Assembly: GCF_026229185.1 (NCBI RefSeq)
Contig: NZ_JAGGJA010000021.1
Coordinates: forward strand, 1 to 47,371
Length of the DNA: 47,371 bases
Reading direction: 5' to 3'
DNA from: Fodinibius salsisoli
GTDB lineage: Bacteria > Bacteroidota > Rhodothermia > Balneolales > Balneolaceae
The notes under the pieces are model-generated. The model was not told the origin of the DNA. It did no database searches and saw only the letters and a list, made by a program, of their open reading frames with translations. Below, one piece after another: positions 8,462 to 16,991 of this stretch. Position 1 is the first letter of the stretch. Each line of letters begins with the position of its first letter. A program made the translations under genes and the position numbers.

Positions 8462-9584
8462 AAACAAACTATTGATTGCAGCTGCAGGAGCGGGTAAGAC
8501 TACTCATATAGTAAAAAAAGCGCTATCAATCGAAGAAGGTAATAGTTTAATCACTACTTATACTCAAGTAAATGAAGAAGAAATAAGGAAAAAGTTTATA
8601 GAACTAAATGGTTTTATCCCTGGAGATATTACCATTCAAACTTGGTTTTCTTTTTTAATACAACATGGTGTAAAGCCATTTCAGAGCTTCTTGTTCGAGG
8701 AAAAAGTAAAAGGGCTTACATTTGTTAATAAACAATCAGGAATAAAATACTACTACAAAGGGAATCCAATTCCTTTTAAAGAATCAAAAAATTTTAAAAG
8801 ACACTATTTTTCAAAAGGAAATAAGATTTATTCTGACAAGCTTTCGAAATTTGTGTATAAGTGTAACCTTGAAAGTAATGGATTAGTAATAGATCGCATA
8901 TCAAAGATATATCAGAATATCTTTATTGATGAAGCACAAGATTTAGCTGGTTATGACCTTTCTTTTTTGAAACAAATATTTAGTAGCGATTCATCTTTAA
9001 CTCTCGTGGGGGATCCGAGGCAAGTTACATACTTGACCCACTGGGAGAAGAAGTACAAAAAATATCAGAGTGGAAAAATTGCGGATTTTATTAACGATGA
9101 ATGTGCCGATAAGAATGTTGAAATAGATAGAACAACACTATCAAATTCGCACCGAAATAATCCTGAAATATGTAACTTTGCAAATAGACTTTATCCAGAT
9201 TTTGAACCTGCCAAATCAGCAAATAATGAAGAGACTGAACATGATGGAATATTTCTTGTTAAGAGTAAAGATCGGTTTAAATATTTAGATAAGTATGATC
9301 CTATTCAACTTCGTTGGAGTAGTAAGAACAAGAAAGTATTAGAAAAGTATCCCGTTTTAAATTTTGGAGAATCTAAAGGGCAAACTTATGATAGAGTTTT
9401 GATTTACCCTACAAAAAGCATGTTGAATTGGATAAAGGATCCTGAAACAAACTTAAAGGATCAAACGAAAGCAAAATTTTATGTTGCAATCACAAGAGCC
9501 AGATTTAGTGTTGGAATAGTATGTGGTAATAATTTAAAAGAGTTAAACAAAAATAAACTAGTATCAACTTTTACTTGTGAATAA
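8454..9584 (+). CDS. gajB: Gabija-like protein B: UvrD/Rep-type helicase, short form
   Basis: A 376-residue superfamily 1 helicase-like protein. Motifs in order: Walker A AAAGAGKTT (9-17), DEAQD (about 159-163), GDPRQVTYLTHW (motif III), SNSHRNNPEICNFANRL (motif IV) and VAITRARFS (motif VI, about 343-351). It overlaps the gajA-like gene by 8 bases, the usual Gabija arrangement. It is clearly shorter than the best-studied GajB proteins (near 490 residues), so the 1B/2B subdomains are reduced. That may leave a nucleotide-sensing ATPase rather than a processive helicase. Confidence 0.75.
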   Translation: MSRNKLLIAAAGAGKTTHIVKKALSIEEGNSLITTYTQVNEEEIRKKFIELNGFIPGDITIQTWFSFLIQHGVKPFQSFLFEEKVKGLTFVNKQSGIKYYYKGNPIPFKESKNFKRHYFSKGNKIYSDKLSKFVYKCNLESNGLVIDRISKIYQNIFIDEAQDLAGYDLSFLKQIFSSDSSLTLVGDPRQVTYLTHWEKKYKKYQSGKIADFINDECADKNVEIDRTTLSNSHRNNPEICNFANRLYPDFEPAKSANNEETEHDGIFLVKSKDRFKYLDKYDPIQLRWSSKNKKVLEKYPVLNFGESKGQTYDRVLIYPTKSMLNWIKDPETNLKDQTKAKFYVAITRARFSVGIVCGNNLKELNKNKLVSTFTCE

Positions 9585-9782
9585 CAAATCCCTCTAAAAC
9601 ACATCAGTAACTACCAAAAGGAAAAAATAAGCCAATCCTCTTCAGTTCCAGGAAAAATATAGCGATTTATTAGTAGCCTGCACTTATACAAGCATTAGAT
9701 TTTCTACTCAGCACATTCCATAACTAATTCAAAGATTTCTTTCCCAATACATGCCTAAACATGTGAATATGATAAATTGATG

Positions 9783-9836
9783 TGTCAAGTAAATAACGTA
9801 AAAAACTTGACATACCTAACGATTAAATGCTATATT
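9783..9836 (+). promoter_or_regulatory. AbiE promoter with overlapping inverted repeat operator
   Basis: TGTCAAGT (9783-9790) and ACTTGACA (9805-9812) form a perfect 8-base inverted repeat with a 14-base spacer. The right arm contains the -35-like TTGACA (9807-9812), followed after 18 bases by TATATT (9831-9836). AbiEi antitoxins of this family are known to repress their own promoter by binding inverted repeats, so this is the probable autoregulatory operator. The position also argues that translation starts at 9878 rather than at the earlier ATG (9827), which would lie upstream of the transcript start. Confidence 0.6.
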
Positions 9837-9877
9837 TATACAAGCTGTTAAAAGCCATTACCATAACACCTAGCATT

Positions 9878-10603
9878 ATGAGTACTGCAAAAAGAATAAA
9901 AGACAAAGTTTCTTCCTTTGACGAAGGAACGACATTTAAATATGACCAGCTTGGCATAGATAACAGCGAGTACGGGGCTGCTACCAAAGCCATCGAGCGG
10001 TTGATATCCAACGATGTCGTAAAAAGAATTTCCAAAGGCCTGTTTTACAAGCCCAAGAAGTCACTGTTTGGCGATTTAAAGCCGAATGAAGAGCAGCTGC
10101 TTAAACCCTATTTGTACAAAGGTGATAATCGTATTGCCTATATAACCGGCTTGTCCCTGTACAATCGGATGGGACTTACGACCCAAGTTCCCAAAACGGT
10201 TACCCTGGCCTGCAATAAAAAAAGGATCAACACAGAGATCGATAACCTGAAGGTAAAATCGGTCAAAAGTTACGTGGATCCCACTGACGATAACATTCGC
10301 TTCCTGGAGATCTTGGATGCCATAAAGGATTTCAAGAAAATTCCGGACCTGGACATCGATAATGCTATCAGCCAACTGCAAGTCCGCATACGTGATTTGA
10401 ATGATGCCGACAGAAACAAGCTGATTACCTTTGCCCTACAATATCCTCCACGCGTACGAGCGCTGCTGGGAGCCTTGCTTACCGATCAGGAATTCAACAG
10501 CGCTTTCCCGAAATTGAAGAATAGCCTGAATCCCTTGTCGAGCTATGAATTCGGTAGTCTAAGCAGTAGCTTGCCTACAGCTCAAAACTGGAATATTGTT
10601 TAG
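9878..10603 (+). CDS. abiEi: AbiEi-like antitoxin / autorepressor (DUF6088 type)
   Basis: A 241-residue protein from the preferred ATG at 9878 (N-terminus MSTAKRIKDKVSSFDEGTTF); an upstream in-frame ATG at 9827 would add 17 unlikely residues. The first 80 residues look like a winged-helix DNA-binding domain ending in VVKRISKGLFYKPKKS. The rest is the alpha/beta domain of AbiEi-type antitoxins (AYITGLSLYNRMGLTTQVP). It is directly followed, with no gap, by the nucleotidyltransferase gene. Expected role: represses the operon and counteracts the AbiEii toxin. The inverted repeat upstream supports self-regulation. Confidence 0.8.
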   Translation: MSTAKRIKDKVSSFDEGTTFKYDQLGIDNSEYGAATKAIERLISNDVVKRISKGLFYKPKKSLFGDLKPNEEQLLKPYLYKGDNRIAYITGLSLYNRMGLTTQVPKTVTLACNKKRINTEIDNLKVKSVKSYVDPTDDNIRFLEILDAIKDFKKIPDLDIDNAISQLQVRIRDLNDADRNKLITFALQYPPRVRALLGALLTDQEFNSAFPKLKNSLNPLSSYEFGSLSSSLPTAQNWNIV

Positions 10604-11584
10604 ATGAATCTACACGAAGATACCGAAATCTTTCGGGATGCTATAAGGGCTACCGCCGATCGTAAGAATATTCGGGAAATCTATATCGAGAAAGACTACT
10701 GGGTAACCTATGCCCTTCATGCGATCTTTCATTCCGATATGAAAGACGTTGCCGTATTTAAGGGCGGTACGTCGCTTTCCAAATGTTACCAGGCGATCAA
10801 CCGATTTTCGGAGGATATAGATCTTGTGGTGTTTGAGGATCCCGACCTATCCAACAACCAAATGGACAATAGAGTCAGGGACGTCAGCAAAGTAGTTGAC
10901 GATACTGATTTGGAGGAAGTAGAATTATCCGGGATTACCATGAAACGTGGTAAAAACAGGAAAGTAGCCTACGAGTATTCCAAACATGGATATGACCAAG
11001 CTTTTGGCCAGGTTCGGGATAAAATCATTGTAGAAGTATCAAGGTTGGGACATTTCGAGCCTCATGAAGAAGTAGAGGTCCATTCGTTTATTGCCGATAT
11101 GATGAAAGCAAGAGGCCAGGAAGAGCTCATTGAAGAATATGGGTTAGCTGCCTTCCCCTTGAAAGTACTAACTATAGAACGGACCTTTTGCGAAAAAATA
11201 ATGTCTCTGGTCCGCTTCTCACATGCCGAAAATCCCTATGAGGATCTCGGCAATAAAGTCCGCCATACCTATGACATTCACATGCTGCTAAAGCAACCCG
11301 CGATTCAAGACTTCTTTGAAAGCAAAAAGCTAGATGAGATGCTGCTTCAAGTGGGAGCCGATGATATCGAAAGTTATGGCGACCAGTACGATTGGCTATA
11401 TGAGCATCCTGTCTCGGCACTGCTTTTTGACAAACCCAAAGCAACCTGGGATAAGATAAAGTCTGTTTATAACGGCACTTTCAAGGAATTGGTCATTGGG
11501 GATCTCCCGAAAGATGATGCGGTGTTTAAGGCTATTAAAAGAGTGGCTGAAAGACTGAAAGGTATTGATTGGGATCTTGGATAG
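10604..11584 (+). CDS. abiEii: AbiEii-like nucleotidyltransferase toxin
   Basis: A 326-residue member of the AbiEii nucleotidyltransferase family. KGGTSLSKC (residues 53-61) and SEDIDLVV (69-76) form the polymerase-beta-type motif with its two metal-binding aspartates. EKDYWV (29-34) and the later EYLLKVLTIERTFCEK-like segment are family hallmarks. AbiEii proteins are growth-inhibiting NTases (related MenT toxins modify tRNA) that block phage spread by abortive infection. The start codon abuts the antitoxin stop. The gene pair is more GC-rich than the flanking genes, which suggests separate acquisition. Confidence 0.85.
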   Translation: MNLHEDTEIFRDAIRATADRKNIREIYIEKDYWVTYALHAIFHSDMKDVAVFKGGTSLSKCYQAINRFSEDIDLVVFEDPDLSNNQMDNRVRDVSKVVDDTDLEEVELSGITMKRGKNRKVAYEYSKHGYDQAFGQVRDKIIVEVSRLGHFEPHEEVEVHSFIADMMKARGQEELIEEYGLAAFPLKVLTIERTFCEKIMSLVRFSHAENPYEDLGNKVRHTYDIHMLLKQPAIQDFFESKKLDEMLLQVGADDIESYGDQYDWLYEHPVSALLFDKPKATWDKIKSVYNGTFKELVIGDLPKDDAVFKAIKRVAERLKGIDWDLG

Positions 11585-11596
11585 GACTACTTCACT

Positions 11597-11980
11597 TTAA
11601 TCTTCCGCAAGCTTTCTACCCAATAAAGCTTCAAATCTATTTATAAGCATTGATTTAAGTTCGGTAATGTTACTGTATACCGGTACATTATGAATGGCTA
11701 AATCAAAATGTATTTCGGTTCCTTTATTTCGATATAAAATCGGTTTTTTATCCATTGCATGAGCATAGCCAATTTCGTAGTAAACATTAGGCCTTGAGCC
11801 AGACAAATCCGCGATCAAGTATTCAGACTTCCTAATATATTTTAAGATTATATCGGTAATCCGATCTTGATGCTCAATATCATCTGCTCTGATTGCCTTT
11901 AGTCCAAATTTATCACAGACTTCTTTAATAGTATTTTTTACATCTTCCAGTCCAGGAATGTCTTCATTCATATGCATCAT
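11597..11980 (-). CDS. C-terminal nucleotide-binding (deoxyribosyltransferase/TIR-like) domain, frameshifted from upstream half
   Basis: The 127 residues from MMHMNEDIPG include ILKYIRKSEYLIADLSGSR and NVYYEIGYAHAMDKKPILY, the signature of nucleoside 2-deoxyribosyltransferase-like and TIR-like nucleotide-binding proteins. The frame stays open upstream to 12136 (…EGIYKNTVFIMMHMNED), supplying the first beta-strand such domains need, but with no start codon there. The upstream gene ends at 12105 in the other frame. Together the halves make a 332-residue protein if one base is skipped. Either the gene is disrupted by a one-base insertion or it uses a +1 shift. Likely role: a nucleotide- or NAD-processing effector in defence. 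Confidence 0.6.
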   Translation of the reverse strand: MMHMNEDIPGLEDVKNTIKEVCDKFGLKAIRADDIEHQDRITDIILKYIRKSEYLIADLSGSRPNVYYEIGYAHAMDKKPILYRNKGTEIHFDLAIHNVPVYSNITELKSMLINRFEALLGRKLAED

Positions 11981-12104
11981 AATAAAAACGGTATTTTTGT
12001 AAATACCCTCTTTTTCCTCTTCTTGCTTCTCAGTAGTAGGAGAAAATTCATTTCTATTCCTGTTACTGCGTTTCTCTAGTTTCTTATTGATTTGATCCTT
12101 TATA

Positions 12105-12596
12105 TCAGAATAATTGAGATACTCTGTTATAACACCTTATTTTTGAGTGCCCCTCTACATCTTTTTCACTGGACGCTCCCGACCAAAAGTTTCCGAGGTC
12201 CCTCATATAGTCAAAGATCTTCCTGACCCTTTCCTCTTGGATACTTAGACTTTCAGCAATTCTTGCAGAACTAACTTCCTCTAACTGGGGATTCTCAACT
12301 AGTAGCCTTCTAACTTCTTTGATTACCGCATCAGTGTCCTTTATTAATTGATTATCTGGATCAACTAGAAAGACACCCATTAAAGTTAGTTCTTGATATC
12401 TCTCGTTTCTCGTATCACTCACATAAAAATTTGAATTGACATTCGTTGGATGAAAGTCATCAGATAAATCATCCCAAAGTTCTACTAATAATTCTCGGAA
12501 ATTTGCTTTTCCTTCCCCATTCGTCTGTTCATAAACACTCTCTATCCATAAAACTTCATCTTGTGATAACTCGTTTTTCTCTTCTTTTAAAGTCAT
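12105..12596 (-). CDS. Helical/winged-helix N-terminal half of a frameshifted defence protein
   Basis: A 163-residue frame that I do not recognise as a named family. Residues 1-110 are mostly helical and acidic. Residues 110-155 (RIAESLSIQEERVRKIFDY, then GNFWSGAS) look like a winged-helix module. It ends abruptly after NRVSQLF at a TGA. The neighbouring frame then runs in without a start codon, through a Lys/Glu linker, into the nucleotide-binding domain at 11597-11980. It is therefore best read as the N-terminal part of that protein. It lies on the same strand as the SIR2/GIY-YIG cluster, about 80 bases downstream. Confidence 0.5.
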   Translation of the reverse strand: MTLKEEKNELSQDEVLWIESVYEQTNGEGKANFRELLVELWDDLSDDFHPTNVNSNFYVSDTRNERYQELTLMGVFLVDPDNQLIKDTDAVIKEVRRLLVENPQLEEVSSARIAESLSIQEERVRKIFDYMRDLGNFWSGASSEKDVEGHSKIRCYNRVSQLF

Positions 12597-12675
12597 TTTT
12601 TCAATTATATTAATTAAACTCTGAGAATAATAAGGGCTTAAAACTGATCCGAATTAAGACTAGGACTCTTCCCAA

Positions 12676-13284
12676 TTAGTCGTACTGTTCTCGTACAGAA
12701 TCATGTACTAGGTCATTATCTAGCATAAATTTGATACCAATACTAGTAATTTTCCAAATACTTGGCTGCCGCCGCTTCTGCTTGAACTTTTTAATTAATC
12801 CTTCTCTTTCTAATTCAAGCAATTTGTATTCTAATTCAAGTGCATTAGCCCAATGCCCATTTTTTCTCATTGCTTCAATTGATAAGCCTCGACTCTTAAA
12901 TGGTTTTTCTATTAATAGCCTTAAAGCAAAAGTCTGATCTTCATCAAAACTTGGGGCTTTTGTATATCCCTCAATTACTGCACCATCAATACCATCCGGA
13001 ATAAATTCCAATATAATATCAATCGATAATTTTAATGCTTTGCTTGGTTCAAGTCTAAAAAATTCACGTTGATTATTAATTCTGTATTCTTTTAATAGTG
13101 CATGTATTTCTTTTTCACATACTTCAGGATTTTTAACATTGAAAGAAGCAATTGGCATAAATGGTTCAGGTACCCCTGTAGAATATAACTCATCTAATCT
13201 GTGTAAGGGATTCTTCTTAGAAAAACCAATCTTAATAAGATTGGGCATCGAATTGTTTATCGCTATGTATATAAATCCTGACAT
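12676..13284 (-). CDS. GIY-YIG nuclease-like protein (T5orf172/MUG113 type)
   Basis: A 202-residue protein from the preferred start at 13284 (MSGFIYIAIN); an upstream in-frame ATG at 13317 would add 11 unlikely residues. GFIYIAIN, then LIKIGFSKKNPLHRLDEL and KEIHALLKEYR, match the T5orf172 branch of the GIY-YIG fold, including the Arg of the central helix and the downstream REFF element. The C-terminal half looks like a winged helix (LEREGLIKKFKQKRRQ). It lies about 40 bases after the SIR2/long-repeat gene on the same strand, so it probably belongs to that operon. Expected activity is DNA nicking. Confidence 0.7.
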   Translation of the reverse strand: MSGFIYIAINNSMPNLIKIGFSKKNPLHRLDELYSTGVPEPFMPIASFNVKNPEVCEKEIHALLKEYRINNQREFFRLEPSKALKLSIDIILEFIPDGIDGAVIEGYTKAPSFDEDQTFALRLLIEKPFKSRGLSIEAMRKNGHWANALELEYKLLELEREGLIKKFKQKRRQPSIWKITSIGIKFMLDNDLVHDSVREQYD

Positions 13285-13327
13285 TAATCTGAATATTAAT
13301 GGGCATGCTTGAAGCATATTTTAATAT

Positions 13328-16300
13328 TTAATCAAATCGGTCCAAGTTATTCTCAATTATTATTTTCTGAAGTCGTTTAAATTCTTCGCTATCCCTTAAC
13401 TTCTCATCAGCCTCTTCTATTCTATGTAGAACTTTGTGGATTGGGGCAAACCATTGTGGAGGATTTTCCGGAGTGGACTTATTAATAAATATCAAAGATG
13501 CCTCAGGAAATCTTTCAATCAGATCTGACTCCAACAATTCGTGAGGATGATAAAAATGTTCACTTCGTGATACCAAGAATGGTTTACAGGCCTTTACTGC
13601 TTCTGGAAAAACGTCTTCACTTTTTAAAAGTACTGTTGCAATTTTATTAGATACTGTTTCTGATTTATACTTTTTTTCCTTAGGCCATGTATTATTGAAA
13701 AGGGGGATTAATACCTGCCGCCAAACTTTAGCTTTTTCATCTTCCTTATCGGTATTATCTAAATACAATTCAAACCATCTAAAAAATTCTGCTCTATCCT
13801 CATTTGTTAATTTCTTGAGAGACTTTCTTATTACCTTTGGGCTTATATCATATTCATCCATTGTATTAACTAGGGCCAAAATTTGAGCCAGGTTTTTACT
13901 TCCTCCCTCTAATTTATCTAGATAATCAAATGTTTTGATAAAATATGGCTTAATGTATTCCCATAACTCTATATTAATTGAGGGATTCCATAGGTATCCT
14001 TGCCAAAGATTAATCGACTGCTCTTGATCTGATAAGTCGAAAAGTGGTATAAGCTCATTCTGGCTCCATTTAGGATCAATACTATTTAAAAAGGGTAAAT
14101 AACGACCTAAAATGACCTGACCCAAATTATCTGATCCCTGTTCTGATGAAATAACTTGCATCAGCCTCTCTTTTATTTCTACAGGAAATCCATCACCTTT
14201 TTTAAGATTATATTGGTTGGTTACCATTATTAAGGCAAATACTAAATAACCGGCGGGATGGTTAATAGCTTGATTAATTCTATCCGAATCACTTAATGAA
14301 GATGAACCCTTGACAGCAAATGGATACAGCCTATCCCAGAGAGTATAAAATTTATCTGTTGGAACTACATCATATTCCTCTGAAATAGATTGAAGAAGCT
14401 TAGAAGATGAGCGGATAATTAATGATGATTGCTCACGACTTAAACTTAATAGAAGGTCTAAAATGTCACTGCTACTTATAACATCTAAATTAAGTCCGTG
14501 AAAAGCTGTCGAGAAAACATCCTCATCAAATCTTTTCTTTCTTATTATAAAATTTAATGTTTCAATTGCTTCAGTTGGATATTTCGAGCAAAATGTCCGC
14601 CAGTTCTCAATTAAACCTCGTCTATGTTCTTCATGGTCAAGTAGCGTGTCAACTCTTTCATTCAATGATTGTGATTTCAAATCATCAATTGAGTAATCTG
14701 TTTGGTACGATCTGCTTCCAGATTCAGACCAAAAAAGAAAATCCTCTCTTTCTGTTCCTCTATAACTAAAATTGGGTCTTCGCCCTTCAATTTGATCTAA
14801 CAGACTTTTCTGTTTTTTATTTAAACCGGTTTCGGAATGATAATTAATCCGCACTAATAGATTCCATACATTCCGATCAACCGCCTCTTCAAGTTCTTCA
14901 TCCTCTAAACCATCGATAAAAAGCTCCCTCGAAGGCCCTTTCCTAATAACATCAAATAAGTTGGATCTTTCTATAAAATTTATCTCATCCCACAGGTTAG
15001 GCAGGTATTCATAGATCTCTTTCCTTACACTATATCGCCAGAGCCACGCATCAGGTTGATCTAATATGAGATCATAAACTTTATAATATGCATTAATCTT
15101 ATTAACAGCGTACAAAGATATTCGCTTAAAAATAGGATAAGGGTGTGAAAGTAATACTTCTATAATTGACTTAACCTTATTAACATCCTCCTCATGCTGA
15201 TCAATAGCATCCCTAATAAGTTCAATTAAAAATGTTTGGTCCTGGAAGTGATTATTTTGCTCGTGTGGTTCAATTGAAGGCTGATGTATGTGACTTTGGT
15301 CATATTCTTCAGTTACCACACCAGCTATTTCAAGTAAATCATAGGCTTCTCGGAGATACTGAATAACAGTAAAAACTATATCAGAAAGGACAGTACTCCA
15401 ATCATCTCTTTGACCTAAATCATCAAATACAGATTTGGCTGTATTACCGATTTTTAAAGATATTTCAGCTCTTATAAGTTCTTTAGTACTTTCGATTTCA
15501 TCAGATGTCTCTTTCTTTTCACCAACACCCCAATTAATATATTTTCTTACACTTATTTGAGGCTTTAAAAATTCGAGCAACTTTAACCGGGTTGCTTTGG
15601 ACCATTCTAATTTTTTTAAGTGATATGGATTTACAAATTGATTTTGGCTAGAAAATAAATAGCCACTTGTCAAAGTACTCCAAGCCTTTTTATAAGGTTC
15701 TTTTATTTCACTGTTATCACTCTGAAGTCTTCTTCTAATGTAATCCTCAAATTGGGGATGAAGATTACCTCCTTGTTCAATTACCCAGTCTATAAGTTTC
15801 TTATTCTCTAAATGTTGAGAAAGCCACCGCCCTATAGCAATTTCTTTATCATTTAAACTTGGTGGAGATTTGGTTCGAGAATAATATCCTGCCAGACTAA
15901 AATTTTGTTCAGGACTCACCAAATCTTTCAAAAGATCTCGTTTCTCAAAAGTATTTAGCCAACTTATTGGAGGTGTTGGTTTGATATCTGCAAACTGTCT
16001 AGCATAAGAAGGAGTATCAGACTGAAAAATTGCCCAACATAGTTGATCTACCTGCTCAATTGATAAACTGTCAGGTTCATTAGGGGCTACTTTTTTTACT
16101 ATCTCTCTTTTTGAGGTAGCCCCACCCTCAAAAATCTTTGACCACCTTATTAATGATTCGTGAAGTTTTTTATGTTGATTATCATCATTATGATAAAGGA
16201 TTGGTATTATATTTTTTGCTTTCCACTCTTCCCTTATTGAATCCCTATTTTCCTTACTCTTGTACTCTACAAGCGCATATGCTTTTTTAATACGTTGATC

Positions 16301-16984
16301 AATACTTCTCTCAATTGAAAGCGCATCAACCAAATATCGCATTACTGGATCATTAAGGCCATAACCAATAAAGAGTACTGTATAATGATTGAATAACTCT
16401 GAAATAAAAACACTTGCCCATCGCTCAAGTAGATAAGCCGTTCCAAAATCACTTGAAGTTAAGACCAAATGCTTGCATAAAGGATCATGCTTATCAAACT
16501 TCCCATGGAGATGTACTAAGCTATTCCACTTTTTAGGTTTTGGAGGTGGCAAAGTAGGTGCAGAAGCCACCTTAAGATTGTTATCTACCTTTTCAAATAA
16601 TAAATCGAAATTTGTAGTAATTAATCTCTTAGAGCCATCTGATAAAGTAGATAATTTTAATATTGCATCATGGGTTGACAAGTCTGGATTTGATGGTGTA
16701 TCTAGTACCTCTCTCACATATTTCCTTACAATTTTAGCACCAAAACGCTCTTCACGTTCAAGGAGGCCTATAACTCGATCGTAATTCTTTTTATCAAATT
16801 CTTGTTTCTCTATTGAATCAAAACTTGCGCCCAACTTTTTTTTCAACTGACAAACCAATCCCTTGAAGTTTGGAAGTCCTGCCTTCATTGACACACCAGC
16901 TCCACAAAAAATAACAAGCCGCTCTTCTTCTAATGCTTGAATTAATTCTACAGGTATATCAGGACCATTTTTGATAAAACGCAT
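13328..16984 (-). CDS. Long SIR2-domain defence protein (defence-associated sirtuin type)
   Basis: A 1218-residue protein. The N-terminal 230 residues are a SIR2-like NAD-binding domain: GAGVSMKAGLP (28-38), catalytic Asn125 (TTNFD), His160 (HLHGKFD) and GYGLNDP (207-213). The remaining 1000 residues are alpha-helical and probably form a sensor/scaffold of the kind found in defence-associated sirtuins such as DSR1/DSR2. Those deplete cellular NAD+ when a phage protein binds. It starts 7 bases after the shorter SIR2 gene stops, so the two are co-translated. Which DSR type it is cannot be settled by eye; the length suggests a DSR1/DUF4020-like form. Confidence 0.8.
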   Translation of the reverse strand: MRFIKNGPDIPVELIQALEEERLVIFCGAGVSMKAGLPNFKGLVCQLKKKLGASFDSIEKQEFDKKNYDRVIGLLEREERFGAKIVRKYVREVLDTPSNPDLSTHDAILKLSTLSDGSKRLITTNFDLLFEKVDNNLKVASAPTLPPPKPKKWNSLVHLHGKFDKHDPLCKHLVLTSSDFGTAYLLERWASVFISELFNHYTVLFIGYGLNDPVMRYLVDALSIERSIDQRIKKAYALVEYKSKENRDSIREEWKAKNIIPILYHNDDNQHKKLHESLIRWSKIFEGGATSKREIVKKVAPNEPDSLSIEQVDQLCWAIFQSDTPSYARQFADIKPTPPISWLNTFEKRDLLKDLVSPEQNFSLAGYYSRTKSPPSLNDKEIAIGRWLSQHLENKKLIDWVIEQGGNLHPQFEDYIRRRLQSDNSEIKEPYKKAWSTLTSGYLFSSQNQFVNPYHLKKLEWSKATRLKLLEFLKPQISVRKYINWGVGEKKETSDEIESTKELIRAEISLKIGNTAKSVFDDLGQRDDWSTVLSDIVFTVIQYLREAYDLLEIAGVVTEEYDQSHIHQPSIEPHEQNNHFQDQTFLIELIRDAIDQHEEDVNKVKSIIEVLLSHPYPIFKRISLYAVNKINAYYKVYDLILDQPDAWLWRYSVRKEIYEYLPNLWDEINFIERSNLFDVIRKGPSRELFIDGLEDEELEEAVDRNVWNLLVRINYHSETGLNKKQKSLLDQIEGRRPNFSYRGTEREDFLFWSESGSRSYQTDYSIDDLKSQSLNERVDTLLDHEEHRRGLIENWRTFCSKYPTEAIETLNFIIRKKRFDEDVFSTAFHGLNLDVISSSDILDLLLSLSREQSSLIIRSSSKLLQSISEEYDVVPTDKFYTLWDRLYPFAVKGSSSLSDSDRINQAINHPAGYLVFALIMVTNQYNLKKGDGFPVEIKERLMQVISSEQGSDNLGQVILGRYLPFLNSIDPKWSQNELIPLFDLSDQEQSINLWQGYLWNPSINIELWEYIKPYFIKTFDYLDKLEGGSKNLAQILALVNTMDEYDISPKVIRKSLKKLTNEDRAEFFRWFELYLDNTDKEDEKAKVWRQVLIPLFNNTWPKEKKYKSETVSNKIATVLLKSEDVFPEAVKACKPFLVSRSEHFYHPHELLESDLIERFPEASLIFINKSTPENPPQWFAPIHKVLHRIEEADEKLRDSEEFKRLQKIIIENNLDRFD

Positions 16985-16991
16985 ATAACTA

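Noticed and set aside
9827-9877. Upstream in-frame start for the AbiEi-like protein
   Set aside because: It lies before or inside the predicted -10 box, and the 17 added residues do not resemble the family N-terminus.
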